A stretch of DNA of 38,359 nucleotides from Bacteroidales bacterium (GCA_030523765.1 JAUNHX010000021.1:1-38359), one strand, 5' to 3'; positions 1 to 9,155 are shown, counted from the first letter of the stretch. A program made the numbers and translations. The notes: generated from the sequence alone by a model not told the origin.

Positions 1-187
1 ACAATCGAATCTAAAAGCCCGCTTGTTCCGTAACATGAAGCATTATAATTCAGCAATTTATTATAGAAAACTCACTCAATCTTCAAAAGCTGGAGTTTTT
101 TCCTCAATTCTGAGTAAGTATTTGGCTACTTAGAGAGATGTATCAAATATATTATTGCTAAAAAAATGCCGTTTGGAAAAATGTGTG

Positions 188-195
188 TATCTTTG
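188..195 (+). promoter_or_regulatory. -7 promoter box of prfA
   Basis: TATCTTTG matches the Bacteroidetes -7 consensus TAnnTTTG and is followed by C. It lies 20 bases upstream of the ATG at 216, giving a leader of about 14 bases. A TTTG at 172-175 is closer than the usual 19-base spacing, so the -33 element is weak. The box falls inside the 5' extension opened by a GTG at 183, which argues against that earlier start. Confidence 0.6.
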
Positions 196-215
196 CAAAT
201 TCAAATTTACGTGAA

Positions 216-1286
216 ATGCTAGATAAACTTGAAGCCATATATGCTCGTTATCAGGAAATTGAGCAACAGATGAACGACCCGCAGATTATTGCGGATATGA
301 AACGTTTTGTGAAATTGAGCAAAGATTATAAGGATTTACAACCTGTAGTGAAAGCTTATCACGACTACAAAGGTTTGCTCGATTCGATTGCCGAATGCAA
401 AGATCTGCTAGCCAACGAAAAGGACGAGGAACTTCGCGAAATGGCCAAAGAGGAACTCAACGAAAGTAACCTTCGCCGCGAAAGCCTTGAGGAGGAGATT
501 AGAGTGATGCTAATTCCAGCCGATCCGCAAGACTCTAAAAATGCTGTGGTTGAGATACGTGGCGGTACGGGAGGCGATGAAGCTTGCCTGTTTGCGGGCG
601 ACCTTTTCCGTATGTATACTCGTTTCTGCGAAAAGAAAGGATGGAAAGTCGATGTGGTCGACTTCAACGAAGGAGCTGCTGGTGGCTACAAAGATATCAC
701 TTTCAACGTTACAGGCGACAAAGTGTACGGCTTATTGAAGTACGAGAGTGGCGTACATCGTGTTCAACGTGTGCCCGCTACCGAAACCCAAGGACGTGTT
801 CACACCTCAGCAGCTGCCGTAGTGGTACTCCCCGAAGCTGAGGAGTTTGATGTTGAGTTAAAGATGAGCGATGTCCGCAAGGACACCTTCTGTGCTAGCG
901 GCCCTGGAGGACAATGCGTTAACACCACCTATTCGGCAGTACGTCTTACCCATATCCCCACAGGTATTGTGGTTTCTTGTCAAGATCAGAAGTCACAAAT
1001 CAAGAATCTCGAAAAGGCACTCGTAGTACTCCGCACCCGTCTTTACGAACGGGAATATAATAAGTATATGGAAGAGATGTCCTCAAAACGCAAAACACTA
1101 GTGGCCACAGGCGACCGCAGCGAGAAGGTTCGCACCTACAACTACCCTCAGAGTCGCGTTACCGACCACCGCATCAATTACACTATGTACAATCTCTCTG
1201 CCTTCATGGATGGCGACATCGAAGATTTGATCGAAGCACTGCAACTTGCCGAGAATGCTGAAAAACTGAAGGAAGCCGTAGGTTGA
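216..1286 (+). CDS. prfA: Peptide chain release factor 1
   Basis: RF1 recognises UAA and UAG stop codons in the ribosomal A site and triggers release of the finished peptide in the cytoplasm. The 356-residue product has the family's usual length. The stop-codon tripeptide PAT is visible in the stretch VPATETQGRVHTSAAA, which separates RF1 from RF2. The catalytic GGQ loop follows as GPGGQCVNTTYSAVR. The reading frame is open from a GTG at 183, but a promoter -7 box sits at 188-195 and the protein begins naturally at MLDKLEAIYARY, so I take ATG 216. The N-terminal third is the charged helical domain typical of class I release factors. A strong terminator follows, so it is probably monocistronic. 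There is no prmC methylase gene next to it. Confidence 0.97.
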   Translation: MLDKLEAIYARYQEIEQQMNDPQIIADMKRFVKLSKDYKDLQPVVKAYHDYKGLLDSIAECKDLLANEKDEELREMAKEELNESNLRRESLEEEIRVMLIPADPQDSKNAVVEIRGGTGGDEACLFAGDLFRMYTRFCEKKGWKVDVVDFNEGAAGGYKDITFNVTGDKVYGLLKYESGVHRVQRVPATETQGRVHTSAAAVVVLPEAEEFDVELKMSDVRKDTFCASGPGGQCVNTTYSAVRLTHIPTGIVVSCQDQKSQIKNLEKALVVLRTRLYEREYNKYMEEMSSKRKTLVATGDRSEKVRTYNYPQSRVTDHRINYTMYNLSAFMDGDIEDLIEALQLAENAEKLKEAVG

Positions 1287-1330
1287 TCCAAATTAAGTAC
1301 CGCTTTATTAGTTATTATACAACGAACAAA

Positions 1331-1375
1331 GAGGGAGAGCTTTGATACCAACGCAAGGGCTCTCCCCTCTTTTTT
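1331..1375 (+). terminator. Intrinsic terminator of prfA
   Basis: GGGAGAGC at 1333-1340 pairs with GCTCTCCC at 1359-1366 over an 18-base loop, and outer GAG/CTC pairs extend the stem with one bulged C. A run of T begins at about 1370. It lies 45 bases past the prfA stop codon. Confidence 0.85.
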
Positions 1376-1794
1376 ATGTTTTTAAAAATAATATAGGTAA
1401 TACCCAAAATGGGATTCATTGAAGGCTTTTTACTAGAAACACAATGCCTACACTCAAACGTCACCCATCTCTCCAAATATATTCATTTTTTATACTCTAC
1501 CCCTATCCTTATCTCACTGTTACCATACTCTAAACAAGTTCTTAGCAAGCACTAAGCAAGTGTTTAGCAAGTACTAGGCAAACATAAGTAAGCACTTTGG
1601 CTTGCTGACCCCTTGTTTACTCCTTTCTTACACCTTACTAATAAACAATCTTATCCTCAAATCTGCTATAAAACACACCCTTGCTAGCATCAACTTATTG
1701 ACTAGCAACAGTAAATAAAACGTTGATTTTTGAAACGGTACTCTTTAGGGTTTGTATTGATTCTCTAGAAGTGGCGTAACCCACCTTATTTCAA
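1376..1794. other. Intergenic gap between convergent prfA and lptB
   Basis: I find no credible gene in this AT-rich stretch. It separates the prfA terminator from the 3' end of lptB, which runs the other way. The only clear structure is an 11-base-period repeat at 1530-1595, listed separately. A second, unrelated pair of CTAGCA-type words lies near 1681-1710. Confidence 0.6.
1530..1595. repeat. Six-copy 11-bp tandem repeat
   Basis: Six consecutive 11-base units start at 1530, 1541, 1552, 1563, 1574 and 1585. They share a loose consensus YTARGCAAGYA; the core units read CTTAGCAAGCA, CTAAGCAAGTG and TTTAGCAAGTA, and the outer ones are more diverged. There are no spacers. The period is close to one helical turn, so every copy presents the same DNA face. 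Whether it is bound by a protein or is a decayed slippage array cannot be told from sequence. Confidence 0.7.
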
Positions 1795-2553
1795 TCAATT
1801 CTCTTCTTCGAGAGCTCGAGTCTTAACCCTACGTAGCTCGAAATCGCGACCCAAGTATTTGTTACGAACATCTTCATCGGCTGCCATCTCTTCCGGAGTA
1901 CCCGCATGAAGAATGCGCCCCTCATAAAGAAGATAAGCACGATCGGTGATAGAGAGCGTTTCGTGAACATTGTGGTCGGTAATCAAGATACCTATATTTC
2001 GGTCTTTAAGATGAGCTACAATATCTTGAATATCTTGTACAGCAATAGGATCAACACCTGCAAACGGTTCATCGAGCAGTAGGAACTGAGGATCGTTAGC
2101 CAAAGCACGAGCAATCTCAGTACGACGACGCTCGCCTCCCGAAAGTTGTATACCCTTGCTTTTACGTATTTTCTGCAATCCAAACTCGTTGAGCAAGCTC
2201 TCCAACTTGTCACGTTGGTCGCTCTTGGTAAGATCGCTGCGAAATTCGAGGATTGAACTAATATTGTCTTCAACCGAAAGCTGGCGGAACACGGAAGCCT
2301 CTTGAGCCAAGTAACCCACGCCAGCTTTAGCACGCTGATACATAGGAAGATTGGTAATCTCACGATCATCAAGGAATATTTTTCCCGAATAGGGTCGAAT
2401 AATACCCACAATCATATAAAAGGTGGTTGTTTTACCGGCACCGTTAGGTCCCAAGAGTCCCACAATCTCGCCGCGTTCCACCTCGACCGATACTTGGTCA
2501 ACAACAGTACGGGTATGATATTTCTTGACTACATTCTCTGTACGGAGCTTCAT
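1795..2553 (-). CDS. lptB: LPS export ABC transporter ATPase LptB
   Basis: LptB hydrolyses ATP on the cytoplasmic face of the inner membrane to drive LptF/LptG in extracting lipopolysaccharide and passing it to the periplasmic bridge. The 252-residue protein shows Walker [10 protein letters not shown] near residues 35-43, the signature [15 protein letters not shown] near 138, and Walker [14 protein letters not shown], where FAGVDP is characteristic of LptB. The H-loop is TDHNVHETL. Length and start ([16 protein letters not shown]) fit the family. No lptF/G, lptA or lptC lies in this window, so the partner genes are elsewhere. It is a lone minus-strand gene, divergent from recQ. Confidence 0.93.
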   Translation of the reverse strand: MKLRTENVVKKYHTRTVVDQVSVEVERGEIVGLLGPNGAGKTTTFYMIVGIIRPYSGKIFLDDREITNLPMYQRAKAGVGYLAQEASVFRQLSVEDNISSILEFRSDLTKSDQRDKLESLLNEFGLQKIRKSKGIQLSGGERRRTEIARALANDPQFLLLDEPFAGVDPIAVQDIQDIVAHLKDRNIGILITDHNVHETLSITDRAYLLYEGRILHAGTPEEMAADEDVRNKYLGRDFELRRVKTRALEEEN

Positions 2554-2772
2554 GGTCGTTTCTTTATGTTCTATTTCTTAAAGTTATAGTTCGTTTGCGT
2601 GCCGGCGAGGAAGAGAGGTATCCAATTGGTACAAAATTGCTACTAGCGAATGCCATTCTGATCCTTTAAACAGTCCTCTTCCAGACCTTCCTTAGAGTTT
2701 TTTTCAATCCTTCAAATAACTGTATTGCAACATAGTTATATCATTTTTTAGTTATGTCTCTAGCAAAATTAT

Positions 2773-2803
2773 TTTGTGGATCGAAAAAAAGTTGTTAACT
2801 TTG
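2773..2803 (+). promoter_or_regulatory. Promoter of recQ
   Basis: TTTG at 2773-2776 is followed after 19 bases by TAACTTTG at 2796-2803, a full match to the Bacteroidetes -33/-7 layout. The leader to the ATG at 2919 would be about 110 bases. This region is otherwise an empty 365-base gap shared with the divergent lptB, for which I see no clear promoter. Confidence 0.75.
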
Positions 2804-2918
2804 TAGATAAGTTGCTCTTCAAAAACGATATTTTTTTAGGGCAACAATTACATACAAAGTTGTATTGATTACTATAACGACAATTGAAGACGAAAAGTAT
2901 ATAGGAGCAAAAAAAAAG

Positions 2919-5147
2919 ATGGAACAAACAGACCTACAAGCCAAACTAAAAGAGGTTTTTGGCTTCGACCAATTCAAAGGGGATCAGGAGCAGATTATTC
3001 GAAGTCTGCTCGATGGCAATGACACCTTCGTTATTATGCCTACGGGTGGTGGCAAGAGTCTTTGCTACCAACTACCTGCCATGTTGTTGGAAGGAACCGC
3101 TATTGTAGTGTCGCCCCTCATTGCACTGATGAAGAACCAAGTAGATGCTATGCGCTACACTTCGGGCAACAATTGCGTGGCCCATTTCCTCAACTCCTCT
3201 CTGAACCGCCAACAAGTGGCCGAAGTGAAGGAAGATCTTGTTGATGGTGACACGAAGCTCCTATACGTGGCACCCGAAACTCTTTCGAAAGATGACACCA
3301 TTGAGTTCCTCAAACAGATCAACGTCTCCTTCTTTGCCATCGATGAGGCCCACTGTATCTCCGAATGGGGTCACGATTTCCGTCCCGAATATCGTCGTCT
3401 GCGCAATGCCATAAACAACATCAATAAAAAAGTTCCCATCCTTACCCTTACAGCTAGCGCTACTCCCAAGGTGCAGCAAGATATCATTAAAAACTTGCAA
3501 ATGGAGAACGCCAAGCTCTTTGTTAGCTCCTTTAACCGTCCCAACCTTTACTACGAGGTTCGTCCTAAACCCTCCGAGCCCTTACTACTCCATAAAGAGA
3601 TTATCAAATTCATTAACGATAATGCAGGCAAAAGCGGCATCATTTACTGCCTTACACGCAAGCGGGTAGAGGATTTGGCCAACTTACTATGCAGCAACGG
3701 CATCAAAGCTCTCCCCTATCATGCTGGATTGGACAACAAAGTGAGAGCCGAAAATCAGGACAAATTCCTGATGGAAGAGGTGGATGTGATTGTTGCCACC
3801 ATCGCTTTCGGTATGGGTATCGACAAACCCGATGTCCGTTTTGTGATACACTACGATATCCCCAAAAGTTTGGAAGGCTACTATCAAGAAACAGGACGTG
3901 CTGGCCGTGATGGGGGCGAGGGCAAATGCATCGCCTTCTATTCCGAACACGATGTAGAGAAGCTTTACAAATTCTTCACCGATAAGAATATCACCGAACA
4001 AGAAATGGCCAACCAACTAGTACAAGAGATGGTGTCGTATGCCGAATCGAGTGTATGTCGTAGGGTAAACTTACTACGCTACTTTGGTGAAGACTACAAT
4101 GAAGAACATTGTGGAAACTGTGACAACTGCCTGCATCCCAAACCTCGGGTAGAAGTGCAAGAAGAGATGGTATATGTGTTGGAAACCATCCTAGCCATGA
4201 AGCAAGCCTTCAAAACCAAAGAGGTACTCGATGTTATTATGGGCAACACCAACACGCAAACCCGTACCTACAAACACCACCTGCTGTCACAATTCGGACA
4301 AGGTAAAGAGGAGGGCGAACTGTTTTGGAAAGCTGTGATCCGACAAGCTATCTTTGACCGTTTCCTTATCAAAGAGGTTGAACAATTTGGCCGTTTGAAG
4401 ATCACCCCCGATGGTTTCCGATATATGAAGAAACCCTATAGCATCAAAGTTCCAGTCGATCACGACTACTCTGATGCCGCTGTACAAGAAATCGAGGAGA
4501 TGGAAAGCGAGGCTGGTGGATCGGCTGCTGGCGATGAAGTGCTCTATGCCCAACTTAAGAGTTTGCTACGCTCCATAGCTCAACGCGAAAAGCTGCCTCT
4601 TCACGTCATCTTCACCGATGCCAGCATCAAAGATATGACCATACAGTATCCCTGTACTATCGAGGAGATGAGTCGTGTTCAAGGCGTAGGTATTGATAAA
4701 GCTCGCAAACATGGAGGTCCCTTTATCGACCTAATAAAGAAGTATGTAGAAGAATACGAAATAGAACGACCACAAGATATTGTGGTACACAGCGCTAGCA
4801 AGAAAACCAATTTCTATGTTAGTATTGCCCAAGCCTGCGACCGTCGCATACCGCTAGAAGATATGGCCCACAGCTTTAACATGAGTTTCGACCAACTGCT
4901 CACCCAAATTGAAGGCATCTTAGCCAAAGGTCATCGTATCAATCTTGACTATTATATAGAAGAAAATATTGATGAGGATCATCAAGAGGTACTGCTCGAC
5001 TATTGGCGCGAGGCTGAAGGTGATGAGCCTTCCGATACCGAGGAGGCACTCGAAGAGGCCTATCGTGAATTTAGCGATGATCCCGATTATACACGTGAGG
5101 AGATTCGCCTAATGCGTATCAAATTCATCTACGATAACGGTTTCTAA
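2919..5147 (+). CDS. recQ: ATP-dependent DNA helicase RecQ
   Basis: RecQ is a 3'-5' superfamily 2 helicase acting in recombination and replication-fork repair. Helicase motifs are visible in order: PTGGGKSLCYQ (Walker A), IDEAHCISEWGHDFRPEY (DEAH box with the RecQ-specific aromatic loop), LTASATP, and QETGRAGRDG (motif VI). The zinc-binding RQC cysteines follow in VCRRVNLLRYF...CGNCDNC, then a winged-helix segment and an HRDC domain near ADEVLYAQLKSLLR...GVGIDKARKHG. A tail of roughly 130 residues after HRDC resembles the helix-turn-helix extension common in Bacteroidetes RecQ. The frame opens at 2865, but the ATG at 2919 has a GGAG motif upstream (2903-2906) and gives the usual short N-terminus (742 aa). 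Confidence 0.96.
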   Translation: MEQTDLQAKLKEVFGFDQFKGDQEQIIRSLLDGNDTFVIMPTGGGKSLCYQLPAMLLEGTAIVVSPLIALMKNQVDAMRYTSGNNCVAHFLNSSLNRQQVAEVKEDLVDGDTKLLYVAPETLSKDDTIEFLKQINVSFFAIDEAHCISEWGHDFRPEYRRLRNAINNINKKVPILTLTASATPKVQQDIIKNLQMENAKLFVSSFNRPNLYYEVRPKPSEPLLLHKEIIKFINDNAGKSGIIYCLTRKRVEDLANLLCSNGIKALPYHAGLDNKVRAENQDKFLMEEVDVIVATIAFGMGIDKPDVRFVIHYDIPKSLEGYYQETGRAGRDGGEGKCIAFYSEHDVEKLYKFFTDKNITEQEMANQLVQEMVSYAESSVCRRVNLLRYFGEDYNEEHCGNCDNCLHPKPRVEVQEEMVYVLETILAMKQAFKTKEVLDVIMGNTNTQTRTYKHHLLSQFGQGKEEGELFWKAVIRQAIFDRFLIKEVEQFGRLKITPDGFRYMKKPYSIKVPVDHDYSDAAVQEIEEMESEAGGSAAGDEVLYAQLKSLLRSIAQREKLPLHVIFTDASIKDMTIQYPCTIEEMSRVQGVGIDKARKHGGPFIDLIKKYVEEYEIERPQDIVVHSASKKTNFYVSIAQACDRRIPLEDMAHSFNMSFDQLLTQIEGILAKGHRINLDYYIEENIDEDHQEVLLDYWREAEGDEPSDTEEALEEAYREFSDDPDYTREEIRLMRIKFIYDNGF

Positions 5148-5244
5148 CTCCACATACCTACAATGCCCTCACTATAGCTATGCTAGTTCTCGATAAGAGT
5201 ACAAAAAAACTGATATTCTAATTATGTAGTTCGAATAATTTACG

Positions 5245-5252
5245 TATATTTG
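5245..5252 (+). promoter_or_regulatory. -7 promoter box upstream of the barrel protein gene
   Basis: TATATTTG followed by C matches TAnnTTTG. No good TTTG lies 19 bases upstream. The box is 57 bases before the ATG at 5309 and may serve the whole run of plus-strand genes to 8634. Confidence 0.5.
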
Positions 5253-5308
5253 CACTTCGAAACAATACCGTCCATAAGGGTTTATCATAAACATACAAAT
5301 TAAAGAAT

Positions 5309-5884
5309 ATGAACAAGATAAGTACTTTATTTCTTACGCTAGCTCTTACCATTTCGATGGTTGCACAGGCCCAATTTAAGCAAGATTTCCACAAAGTGGA
5401 ATACATGTTGAAGGCCGAAGCTGGCTATATGCCCTTCATGACCAACGTTGGTCATGCTGGCAATTATGGTTACTACAACGATGATCTACGCCATGTAGGA
5501 ACCTTTAGTATCATCAACGGAGCATGCATCAGTCAAGATTTCTTCTTGGGTATCGGATTGGCCTACAGTTACATGGCTCGTCCTAGCGACTATACCAACG
5601 GGTGGCATGGTGCTCTAGCTTTTGTCGATTTCGACTATCGTCCTCTCGAAGAGGAATGGGCCCCGATGTTTTACGGACGTGCTGGAGGCAGCTATCTGAT
5701 GGGCGAACAAGGCTATGGCAACACCCTTACTGGATATGCCGAAATAGGATTAGGCCTCAACTGGTATTTCAATTATGTATATAGCAATATGGAGCGCAAC
5801 TACAAGAGTATTTATCTTACCATAGGCTTTGGCTATATGCAACAAGCTTCCTATCTCCCCATTCGTCTGGGTATACGATTCTAA
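5309..5884 (+). CDS. Small outer-membrane beta-barrel-like protein
   Basis: Function unknown. The 191-residue product begins with a clear Sec signal peptide (MNKISTLFLTLALTISMVAQAQ, cleavage probably after AQA). The remainder alternates polar and hydrophobic residues with many Gly, Tyr and Phe, for example IGLGLNWYFNY and IYLTIGFGYMQQ. It ends in RLGIRF; a terminal aromatic residue is the usual outer-membrane barrel signal. The size suggests eight strands, as in OmpA/OmpW-like barrels. It has its own promoter and lies 51 bases upstream of mtnA. Barrel assignment is inference; I do not recognise a named family. Confidence 0.75.
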   Translation: MNKISTLFLTLALTISMVAQAQFKQDFHKVEYMLKAEAGYMPFMTNVGHAGNYGYYNDDLRHVGTFSIINGACISQDFFLGIGLAYSYMARPSDYTNGWHGALAFVDFDYRPLEEEWAPMFYGRAGGSYLMGEQGYGNTLTGYAEIGLGLNWYFNYVYSNMERNYKSIYLTIGFGYMQQASYLPIRLGIRF

Positions 5885-5935
5885 CTACGAAACCAGTCAC
5901 TTAATATAAGGAGCCGACTAGGCCAATACTTATTC

Positions 5936-7024
5936 ATGAACCAACTATTCTTCACGCTCGATATCTGCCACTTTAGCGATGACGGGCATTCTTTGATTGT
6001 TCTCGACCAAACCCTCCTTCCTAATCAGGAACACTTTATAGAACTACATACTGCCATCGAGGTAGCTGATGCTATTCGCCATCTTTGTGTTCGCGGAGCT
6101 CCCCTTATCGGAGTGGCTGCTGCGATGGGTTTGGTGGTATCACTACGCAATAAACCCGATGCCATAATGGGTTCATCGGCCTCTTTCTTTAACGCTTTTC
6201 TCGAAACAAAGAACATCATCGGATCGGCACGTCCTACTGCAGTGAACCTCTCTTGGGCCCTCAATCGAATGGAACGTAGCTTGAAGGAGCATCAAGAACT
6301 ATCACCCTCCGAGTTGTTAACCCTTTTGCATCATGAATCACTCCAAATAAAAGAGGAAGATCAGGCCACTTGTACTGCTATAGGCAACTATGGGAAAGAG
6401 CTATTACGCGATGGTATGGGAGTGCTTACACACTGTAATGCAGGTCATTTGGCCACTAGCCGTTACGGCACTGCCCTCGCCCCCATCTATAGTGCAACCG
6501 AAGAGGGCAAGCACCTACATGTGTACGCCGATGAAACCCGTCCATTGCTACAAGGAGCACGACTTACTGCTTACGAACTAAGTCGCAGCGGCATCGATAC
6601 AACGCTGATATGCGACAATATGGCAGCCTCCCTCATGGCCCAAGGCCACATACAGATTGTGCTTGTGGGTTGTGATCGTGTAGCCGCTAATGGCGATACC
6701 GCCAATAAGATTGGTACACTTGGCGTAGCCATTATGGCCCACCATTATGGCATCCCCTTTTACGTTTGCGGCCCTATGTCTAGTTTCGATCCCCATTGTC
6801 CTTCAGGAAAGTCAATCAATATCGAAGAACGACATGGTGATGAAATCCGCTCGTTGTGGTACCAACAACCCATGGCACCAGAAGGGGTAACGAACTACAA
6901 CCCAGCCTTCGATATTACACCTATCGAACTGATATCTGGTTTCGTTACCGAATTGGGTATCATCAACCCTCGCACTCTGCACGATGTACTCTCAAACCGA
7001 ACAGAATATTATCCCCATCCTTAA
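5936..7024 (+). CDS. mtnA: S-methyl-5-thioribose-1-phosphate isomerase
   Basis: MtnA converts methylthioribose-1-phosphate to methylthioribulose-1-phosphate in the methionine salvage pathway. It belongs to the eIF-2B alpha/beta/delta-like fold. Visible signatures are IRHLCVRGAPLIGVAAAMG near residue 45, LTHCNAG with the catalytic cysteine near 165, ADETRPLLQGARLTAYEL, and VGCDRVAANGDTANKIGT, which holds the catalytic aspartate. The last motif reads GCDRV where many homologues have GADRI. At 362 residues it is full length. No other salvage gene (mtnK, mtnB, mtnD) is nearby, so a different use, such as ribose-1,5-bisphosphate isomerase-like activity, cannot be excluded. It is followed by rbfA after 12 bases, indicating co-transcription. 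Confidence 0.9.
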   Translation: MNQLFFTLDICHFSDDGHSLIVLDQTLLPNQEHFIELHTAIEVADAIRHLCVRGAPLIGVAAAMGLVVSLRNKPDAIMGSSASFFNAFLETKNIIGSARPTAVNLSWALNRMERSLKEHQELSPSELLTLLHHESLQIKEEDQATCTAIGNYGKELLRDGMGVLTHCNAGHLATSRYGTALAPIYSATEEGKHLHVYADETRPLLQGARLTAYELSRSGIDTTLICDNMAASLMAQGHIQIVLVGCDRVAANGDTANKIGTLGVAIMAHHYGIPFYVCGPMSSFDPHCPSGKSINIEERHGDEIRSLWYQQPMAPEGVTNYNPAFDITPIELISGFVTELGIINPRTLHDVLSNRTEYYPHP

Positions 7025-7036
7025 TATCATTATTAT

Positions 7037-7384
7037 ATGGAATCAACACGACAGCAAAAAATAGCACGACTCATACAAACCGATATGGGCGACATCTTTC
7101 TAAAGGAGATGAAACCCACTCTAGGTAACAGCCTCATCACCGTTACCAAAGTACGCATTACCCCCGATCTCTCTATTGCCCGCATCCATGTAAGTATCTT
7201 CCCCATTGGTGACGGAGTAAGCAAAGAGCAAGTATTTGCTGCTATCGAGGCTAATTGCGCTGATCTACGTAGACGCTTAGGTCAACGCGAAGGCAAACAA
7301 CTGCGCATCATACCCAACCTAGAATTCTATATTGACGATTCGCTCGACTATATCGAACATATCGAGAATCTCCTCAAACAATAG
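7037..7384 (+). CDS. rbfA: Ribosome-binding factor A
   Basis: RbfA is a small KH-like protein that binds the 30S precursor and helps mature the 5' end of 16S rRNA. The 115-residue product starts MESTRQQKIARLIQTDMGDIFL, matches the family's N-terminal helix, and carries the central segment ITVTKVRITPDLSIARIHVSIFP followed by LRRRLGQREGKQLRIIPNLEFYIDDSLDYIEHIENLL, the diagnostic C-terminal half. It sits 12 bases after mtnA and 44 bases before the permease gene, so the three probably form one transcript. The linkage to a LolC/E-like permease is familiar to me from Bacteroidales. Confidence 0.95.
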   Translation: MESTRQQKIARLIQTDMGDIFLKEMKPTLGNSLITVTKVRITPDLSIARIHVSIFPIGDGVSKEQVFAAIEANCADLRRRLGQREGKQLRIIPNLEFYIDDSLDYIEHIENLLKQ

Positions 7385-7428
7385 TTTGCACCGTTCTTGA
7401 GTATCCGATAGTCCTCAATTCCTTACCC

Positions 7429-8634
7429 ATGCGTCTCCCCCTCTTCATAGCACAACGTTACCTTTTCTCGAACAAGAAACGGACTATTATTAACGTTATA
7501 TCCTGGATTTCGCTAGTCAGCATTGCCGTAGGCACTACAGCCCTCATTGTAGTGCTCTCGGTATATAATGGTATTGGCGAACTTACACAAACGCTCTTCA
7601 ATGTGTTTGACCCCGAGCTGAAGATTGAACGGGTAGAAGGGAAGACTTTCCAAACCTCGACCATTGCATACGATGAACTAGCATCGACTCCAGGCATCAA
7701 AGCCATCAGCCATGTAGTTGAAGAGAATGCATGGATGACCTATCGCGACAATGAGAGCATCATTCAGCTGCGAGGCGTTGACGACCATTATGCTGCACTT
7801 ACTGGACTTGATACCATGATTTATGAAGGGAGTTATCTGCTCCACGAAGGTGAACTCAATTACTTACTTCTCGGAGCTGAACTATATTATAATATGGGGA
7901 TCAATGCATATACCAACCAGCCAGTAGCTATCCATATCCCTAAGCGAGGTAGTGGTATAGGCACTACGATGGCCGATGCTTTCAATAGCGGATACGCCTA
8001 TCCTGCTGGAAACTTTTATATTCAACAAGATATTGATAGCCGTTATGTAATTGCCCCCGTTAGGATGGTCCGCGATCTAATGAACTATAGCACTGACGAG
8101 GTTACCTCGCTTTACGTAGCCCTCAACGAAGGGGTTTCGGTGAAACGAACTCAACGTCAACTGCAAGAACTACTAGGGCCCGACTTTTCGGTTAAAGATC
8201 GCTTCGAACAGCAACCGCTCTACTATAAGATTTTCCGAAGCGAAAGACTAGGAGTTTTTCTCATACTTAGTCTTATCATCCTCATAGCTACGCTGAATTT
8301 GATTGCCTCCCTATCGCTGCTTATTATAGATAAACGTAAAGATATCAGCACCATGAAGAGCCTTGGAATGGAAGAGGAAACCATTCGTCGCACCTTCTTC
8401 AACGAAGGAATGATGATAGGGATCATTGGTGCCGTTGGCGGACTCCTTATCGGATTTGCCATATGCTGGATCCAACAACGCTTTGGCATCATCAAGATGG
8501 GCAGCGGCAACCTTATTGTCAATGCTTTCCCCGTAGCCATGCGGGCCATCGATTTCATTATCACATTCCTCATGGTGATACTGCTCACCACCCTTTCGGT
8601 CACATTTACAGTGCGCCACGCTAAATGGCAATAA
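7429..8634 (+). CDS. LolC/LolE-type ABC transporter permease (FtsX-like)
   Basis: This inner-membrane protein most likely takes part in releasing lipoproteins to the periplasmic carrier, as LolC/E do with the ATPase LolD. It has 401 residues with the classic arrangement: a first transmembrane helix near residues 20-45 after RLPLFIAQRYLFSNKKRTIINVISWIS, a large periplasmic domain of about 230 residues, then three helices near 278-300, 325-345 and 370-395. The conserved cytoplasmic loop RKDISTMKSLGMEEETIRRTFFNEG precedes the third helix, as in LolC/E. The ATPase gene is not adjacent. A MacB-type or other FtsX-family role is possible, but the N-terminus favours LolC/E. Confidence 0.85.
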   Translation: MRLPLFIAQRYLFSNKKRTIINVISWISLVSIAVGTTALIVVLSVYNGIGELTQTLFNVFDPELKIERVEGKTFQTSTIAYDELASTPGIKAISHVVEENAWMTYRDNESIIQLRGVDDHYAALTGLDTMIYEGSYLLHEGELNYLLLGAELYYNMGINAYTNQPVAIHIPKRGSGIGTTMADAFNSGYAYPAGNFYIQQDIDSRYVIAPVRMVRDLMNYSTDEVTSLYVALNEGVSVKRTQRQLQELLGPDFSVKDRFEQQPLYYKIFRSERLGVFLILSLIILIATLNLIASLSLLIIDKRKDISTMKSLGMEEETIRRTFFNEGMMIGIIGAVGGLLIGFAICWIQQRFGIIKMGSGNLIVNAFPVAMRAIDFIITFLMVILLTTLSVTFTVRHAKWQ

Positions 8635-8941
8635 TAACACACTCCTTCAACTCATCTTTGTTATTAAACACACCTGTTTGTGTACTACAAGAAGTAAGGA
8701 AACATGAGCAATCAGCCATTTTCTACTTCTCATAAAAGAATCCATCCTCATAGTCTTTGTATTATCCATACGCAATCTCACATTATATTAGTCAATATTA
8801 AAAAAAAAAGGATTTAGCGTTTTTTTATTATAATAAAAATATATGTCAATCGAAGGATTTATCTTACAAACGCATTTATACAACTTATTATTTTACATCA
8901 GTTTATATTTACAAAAAGAAGAGGTACTTTTCGAGCAGTCA

Positions 8942-8999
8942 AGATGTATATCTCATGACATTGAGATGTATATATCCACTGCAACGAGATGTACATCTC
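8942..8999. promoter_or_regulatory. Three phased dyads, possible operator array
   Basis: The word AGATGTA occurs at 8942, 8964 and 8987, that is at steps of 22 and 23 bases (about two helical turns). Each is the left half of a dyad. The third is a perfect 14-base palindrome, GAGATGTACATCTC (8986-8999); the first (AGATGTATATCT) and second (gatgtatatatc) are imperfect. An outer imperfect inverted pair, TTCGAGCAGT and ACCACTCGAA, flanks the set. The pattern is that of cooperative binding by a dimeric regulator. The regulator is unknown. Confidence 0.45.
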
Positions 9000-9080
9000 A
9001 ACCACTCGAATATTAATATCTCAGATCTACAAAAGATAACAAGATAATAATCTACAATAAATATAAAGTTAATACACGAA

Positions 9081-9099
9081 GGTTCAAAAAGATTGAACC
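9081..9099. promoter_or_regulatory. Perfect inverted repeat upstream of the 9310 gene
   Basis: GGTTCAA (9081-9087) and TTGAACC (9093-9099) are exact reverse complements separated by AAAGA. No T run follows, so it is more likely an operator than a terminator. It lies 57 bases upstream of the -7 box. Confidence 0.4.
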
Positions 9100-9155
9100 G
9101 AACATTAAATTTTTCAATTTATCATAAAAACAAGTGCCATATGAAGAATTATTTG

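Noticed and set aside
183..215. GTG-initiated 5' extension of prfA
   Set aside because: It contains the promoter -7 box, and release factor 1 proteins begin at the MLDKLEAIY position.
1530..1595. Possible CRISPR array
   Set aside because: The units are 11 bases, abut one another without spacers, and no cas gene is in the window.
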